This document shows positions 61,485-64,000 of a stretch of 64,000 nt of DNA, piece by piece. Source of the DNA: Strigamia acuminata (taxonomy: Eukaryota > Arthropoda > Chilopoda > Geophilomorpha > Linotaeniidae). The notes beneath the pieces were generated by a model, which saw only the letters and a program-made list of their open reading frames with translations, did not search any database and was not told the origin of the DNA. The position numbers and the translations under genes were made by a program. The stretch's first letter is position 1. Every line of letters starts with the position of its first letter. Location: positions 16,113,060 through 16,177,059 of the forward strand of contig OX442314.1 in NCBI GenBank assembly GCA_949358305.1, given 5' to 3'.

Positions 61485-64000
61485 ATGATGGATGTGGATG
61501 GTGCAAAAACAACTCAAAGTAACGGTCATTCCAATCACATTGAGGACAAAGAATCGAATATTGAAGGGCATATCATCGACATGCCGAAATCCAAGAGGAA
61601 CACGAGGACTGCCACAGCTGCTGCAGCTTCTTCACCTTTAACGCCCGAAAAATTGGTATAAATTTGATTATTTCTTCGATAATTTCCATTTTTTTCATAC
61701 ACTTTTTGAAATTTTTCAAACATTTTGCGAGTCTTCTTAAAAATGTAATGAAAATACTAAAAATTCCTTTAGTTTCAAAAACAATTTTTTTTTCAAATGC
61801 AAAGTTCCAAACCAAAAATCTCTCGAATTCAAAATAAACATTATTTGAATCGCATGAAATGACGAAAATATATGTTTACCATTTTTTGAATTAGTGTAAT
61901 GTGGAGCTGAAGATTCATCATGAAATCTTTTTTCCTCTTTCCCCCTTCCTTTTATTTGCTGTTTGTGAGTAGAGTATTAAATTACTTGGGACATTTATAG
62001 ACTGAAAAATTAAACGTAATTTCTCAGTCCACCAAGATTGATAAAAACAAAAATATTTTTATATATTAGATACTGCTGGTAAGATTAGCTGTTGGCTTGG
62101 CTTCCTATTACATTTCGTACATTAAAATTAATTAAATGGGTTGTTTTGTTTCAGGAGTGTTTAAGCTTATCATTAATACGAAATAAAGATTTCGTTATTA
62201 TCTTTTATGGTTGACTGATAATTAATTTTTTTTTTTTGTGAAATAATTTAGGGTAAAAAGCGATCGAGCAGCCCATCTCACCAACAACCTCGCTCGAGTA
62301 AGCGACAAAGATTACAGTATCAACCTTTCCAGTCTCCTGGCCTGGGAAATATCTCCCTTGGAAAGGGTTCTAAAGCTCCCGAAGACAAAGTTGTAATTTT
62401 TTATAAAGGAGAGTTTTTGGCACTGCGTAATGAAAATGGTTTGTAAATTTTTTTTTGTTTTTTAAATATGATAAATAATATTTTTTTTATTTTTTATTAT
62501 TTAAAAAAAAAATACAGGAAGCTTTTTTGTATGTCAAGCAGCCCAGAACGTTTATAAAAGTAGCCGAAAATTTAAAATTCGTTGGCTGTCGCGAACAGAC
62601 AGTAAAGAAGATGATTTGTACACACCAGATTTCTATGATTTCACTGGTAAAGTTTTAATTGGACGTAGTTTTGTTTTTATTTTAATTTTCTTTACAATCA
62701 GACTTCGAATGTGTGCTCACAAATTTGCAAATGGAACGAAGGGATAAAAATGTGTTCCGTTTACCCAAGTCAGAAACGATACGCACCGAGAACATTTTAC
62801 GTCGTGCTTTAAATTTGGAGAATGGAATTCACGAACCGGAGTTGGACCAAGTCGAGCAAGATGGAGGTAGATATCTAAATGAATGTGAAATAGATTTATT
62901 TGAAATGTCTTGGCTCGAAATAATTCTTGAAAGTGAAATCAAGTTTTGCGTTGCGTAAGTTTTATTTTGTTTTATTTTATTTTTAACTGGTCTTGCCGCA
63001 GTCGACGTGTCTATGGTTAACGACGGGAGTCCAACACCCAAACGGAATCGCATGGAAAACAGCATCAAGCCTGTGAACTCGCCTAAACCCAGTACGTCGT
63101 TTGATGGCATTCGTCCAACTAGAAGACAAATTAAACAGAACAGCAACAGCAATATCAACAACAATCAATTAAGAGTTCTCCGTTCTGCCACAAGTTAGAG
63201 AGATTGCGCCCAGAGTTTGGGATAGCCACTAAAGTTTTAATTTATCATTTAGTTACTCCAAAGCGGAAAAAGAAAGCGATTACGTCTAAAGTGAAAATGA
63301 AATCTTCCCCCGTACGATTACGACCTCGGATCATCAAAGGTGAGTAGCGAGAATTATTGGGGATTTTATTTACGCTAAAATTTAAATTTAATTTTTATTT
63401 TTCGATGTTTAGAAGAACCGAAAGATTTGACTCCAAAGAAGGATGCGAAAATAGAGCGACATGGTCGTGGCAAATCATCTCCACAAGAAAAGCTCAAACC
63501 AAATAACAGAGTTACTGTGTTAAATAAAGATCCTACTTTTGAATCAAAGTAAAATATTGTTTAAAAGAATTTTTGCAAAGATGCTAATATATTTATTGAA
63601 TGATTATTTGCAGTACCAACATTCCTGTGGTTTCTGTGTCTGCCTACAGTAAACTGCCGATCCGTGCAGTACTTACTCGTGATATGCGTTTGTTGCAGTC
63701 TTTAATAGCTGATTCGGCTAACGTGTGCAGCGTTACGATGGTTCGGAGCGTGGATCAACAACTTGATGCGCTCGTCTATGCCTTAATTCAAGAGAATCAC
63801 AAAGCCATCCAACTAATTCTTAAAGAGATTTTAAATCCTACCAAGAAACGTGTAAAAGTACCTGATTCATTTCTTATCCAGCAAACAACTGGAAAGTGAG
63901 TACGAGCGATCAAGAATAAGTTCGAAACTAAAGTTTGCATTCTTACAGGCTTACAACACAATTTTTGGGTCATCATGTTCGCGATATTACAATCAGTCGA
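61485..64000 (+). CDS. Unrecognised basic, probably nuclear protein with a conserved N-terminal module; 3' end beyond the window
   Basis: Nine in-phase exons are seen: 61485-61655, 62252-62438, 62518-62646, 62702-62866, 63002-63193, 63253-63339, 63413-63548, 63614-63895 and 63949-64000, coding for 467 residues so far. Low-complexity basic stretches (KSKRNTRTATAAAASS, GKKRSSSPSHQQPRSSKRQR, ITPKRKKKAITSK) suggest nuclear location. A compact module (FYKGEFLALRNENGSFFVCQ, FKIRWLS, DLYTPDFYDFTDFECVLTNL) looks like a folded domain. After a basic linker, SAYSKLPIRAVLTRDMRLLQ and the helices that follow resemble ankyrin-type repeats. I do not recognise the family with certainty and assign no function. 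A likely 5'UTR exon ends at 60160 (CAGTG|GTAAGT). The start chosen is the first ATG of MMDVDGAKTTQ; its exon's acceptor is uncertain. Confidence 0.8.

Noticed and set aside
1-64000. tRNA genes, snRNAs, CRISPR arrays and bacterial operons
   Set aside because: I looked for TTC loop words, U6 and U2 signatures and spaced direct repeats and found none that held up.

Overview
The window is animal nuclear DNA. It is AT-rich (roughly two thirds A+T by eye) and carries intron-split genes with GT-AG introns. Many introns are only 51-75 bp, alongside a few very long ones (22.2 kb and 7.7 kb). The small minimum intron size, Tc1-type and miniature inverted-repeat transposons, and gene content (PTPRN/IA-2, a DIABLO/SMAC homologue, LPGAT1, ENOPH1, DTD1) point to an invertebrate metazoan. 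A crustacean or another arthropod-like lineage is possible, but I cannot fix the species from sequence alone. There are no prokaryotic signals such as operons, Shine-Dalgarno sites or CRISPR arrays.

Layout. Positions 1-4817 are upstream of the first recognisable exon. They hold a compact cluster of overlapping palindromes (269-319), several RFX X-box motifs and a small TIR element (2672-2985). Positions 4818-47017 (+) hold a nearly complete PTPRN/IA-2 receptor-type pseudophosphatase gene in 22 coding exons; the signal-peptide exon was not found. Its 22-kb intron contains a damaged Tc1-family transposon (18833-20479), MITEs, X-box motifs and two candidate internal promoters. Its 7.7-kb intron holds a 5S-rRNA-derived element, a perfect 27-bp inverted repeat and another MITE.

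From 49.6 kb gene density rises sharply. An MTHFD1-type methylene-THF dehydrogenase/cyclohydrolase that ends after the D/C domain is at 49678-51800 (+). LPGAT1 is at 53732-55388 (+). ENOPH1, of methionine salvage, is at 56074-57069 (+). DTD1, which hydrolyses D-aminoacyl-tRNA, is at 57121-57970 (-), tail to tail with ENOPH1 and only 51 bp away. A DIABLO/SMAC homologue at 58506-59506 (+) is head to head with DTD1. A 5'-complete but 3'-truncated gene for an unrecognised, probably nuclear protein runs from 61485 past the end of the window (+).

The genes do not form one pathway. PTPRN belongs to dense-core secretory granules; the right-hand cluster is housekeeping metabolism plus apoptosis. The most notable non-coding patterns are the enrichment of palindromic RFX X-boxes across the PTPRN locus, three CTCF-like motifs lying in gaps between the small genes, a MITE family with AGGYGCRTTC ends present in at least four places, and several long perfect or near-perfect inverted repeats.
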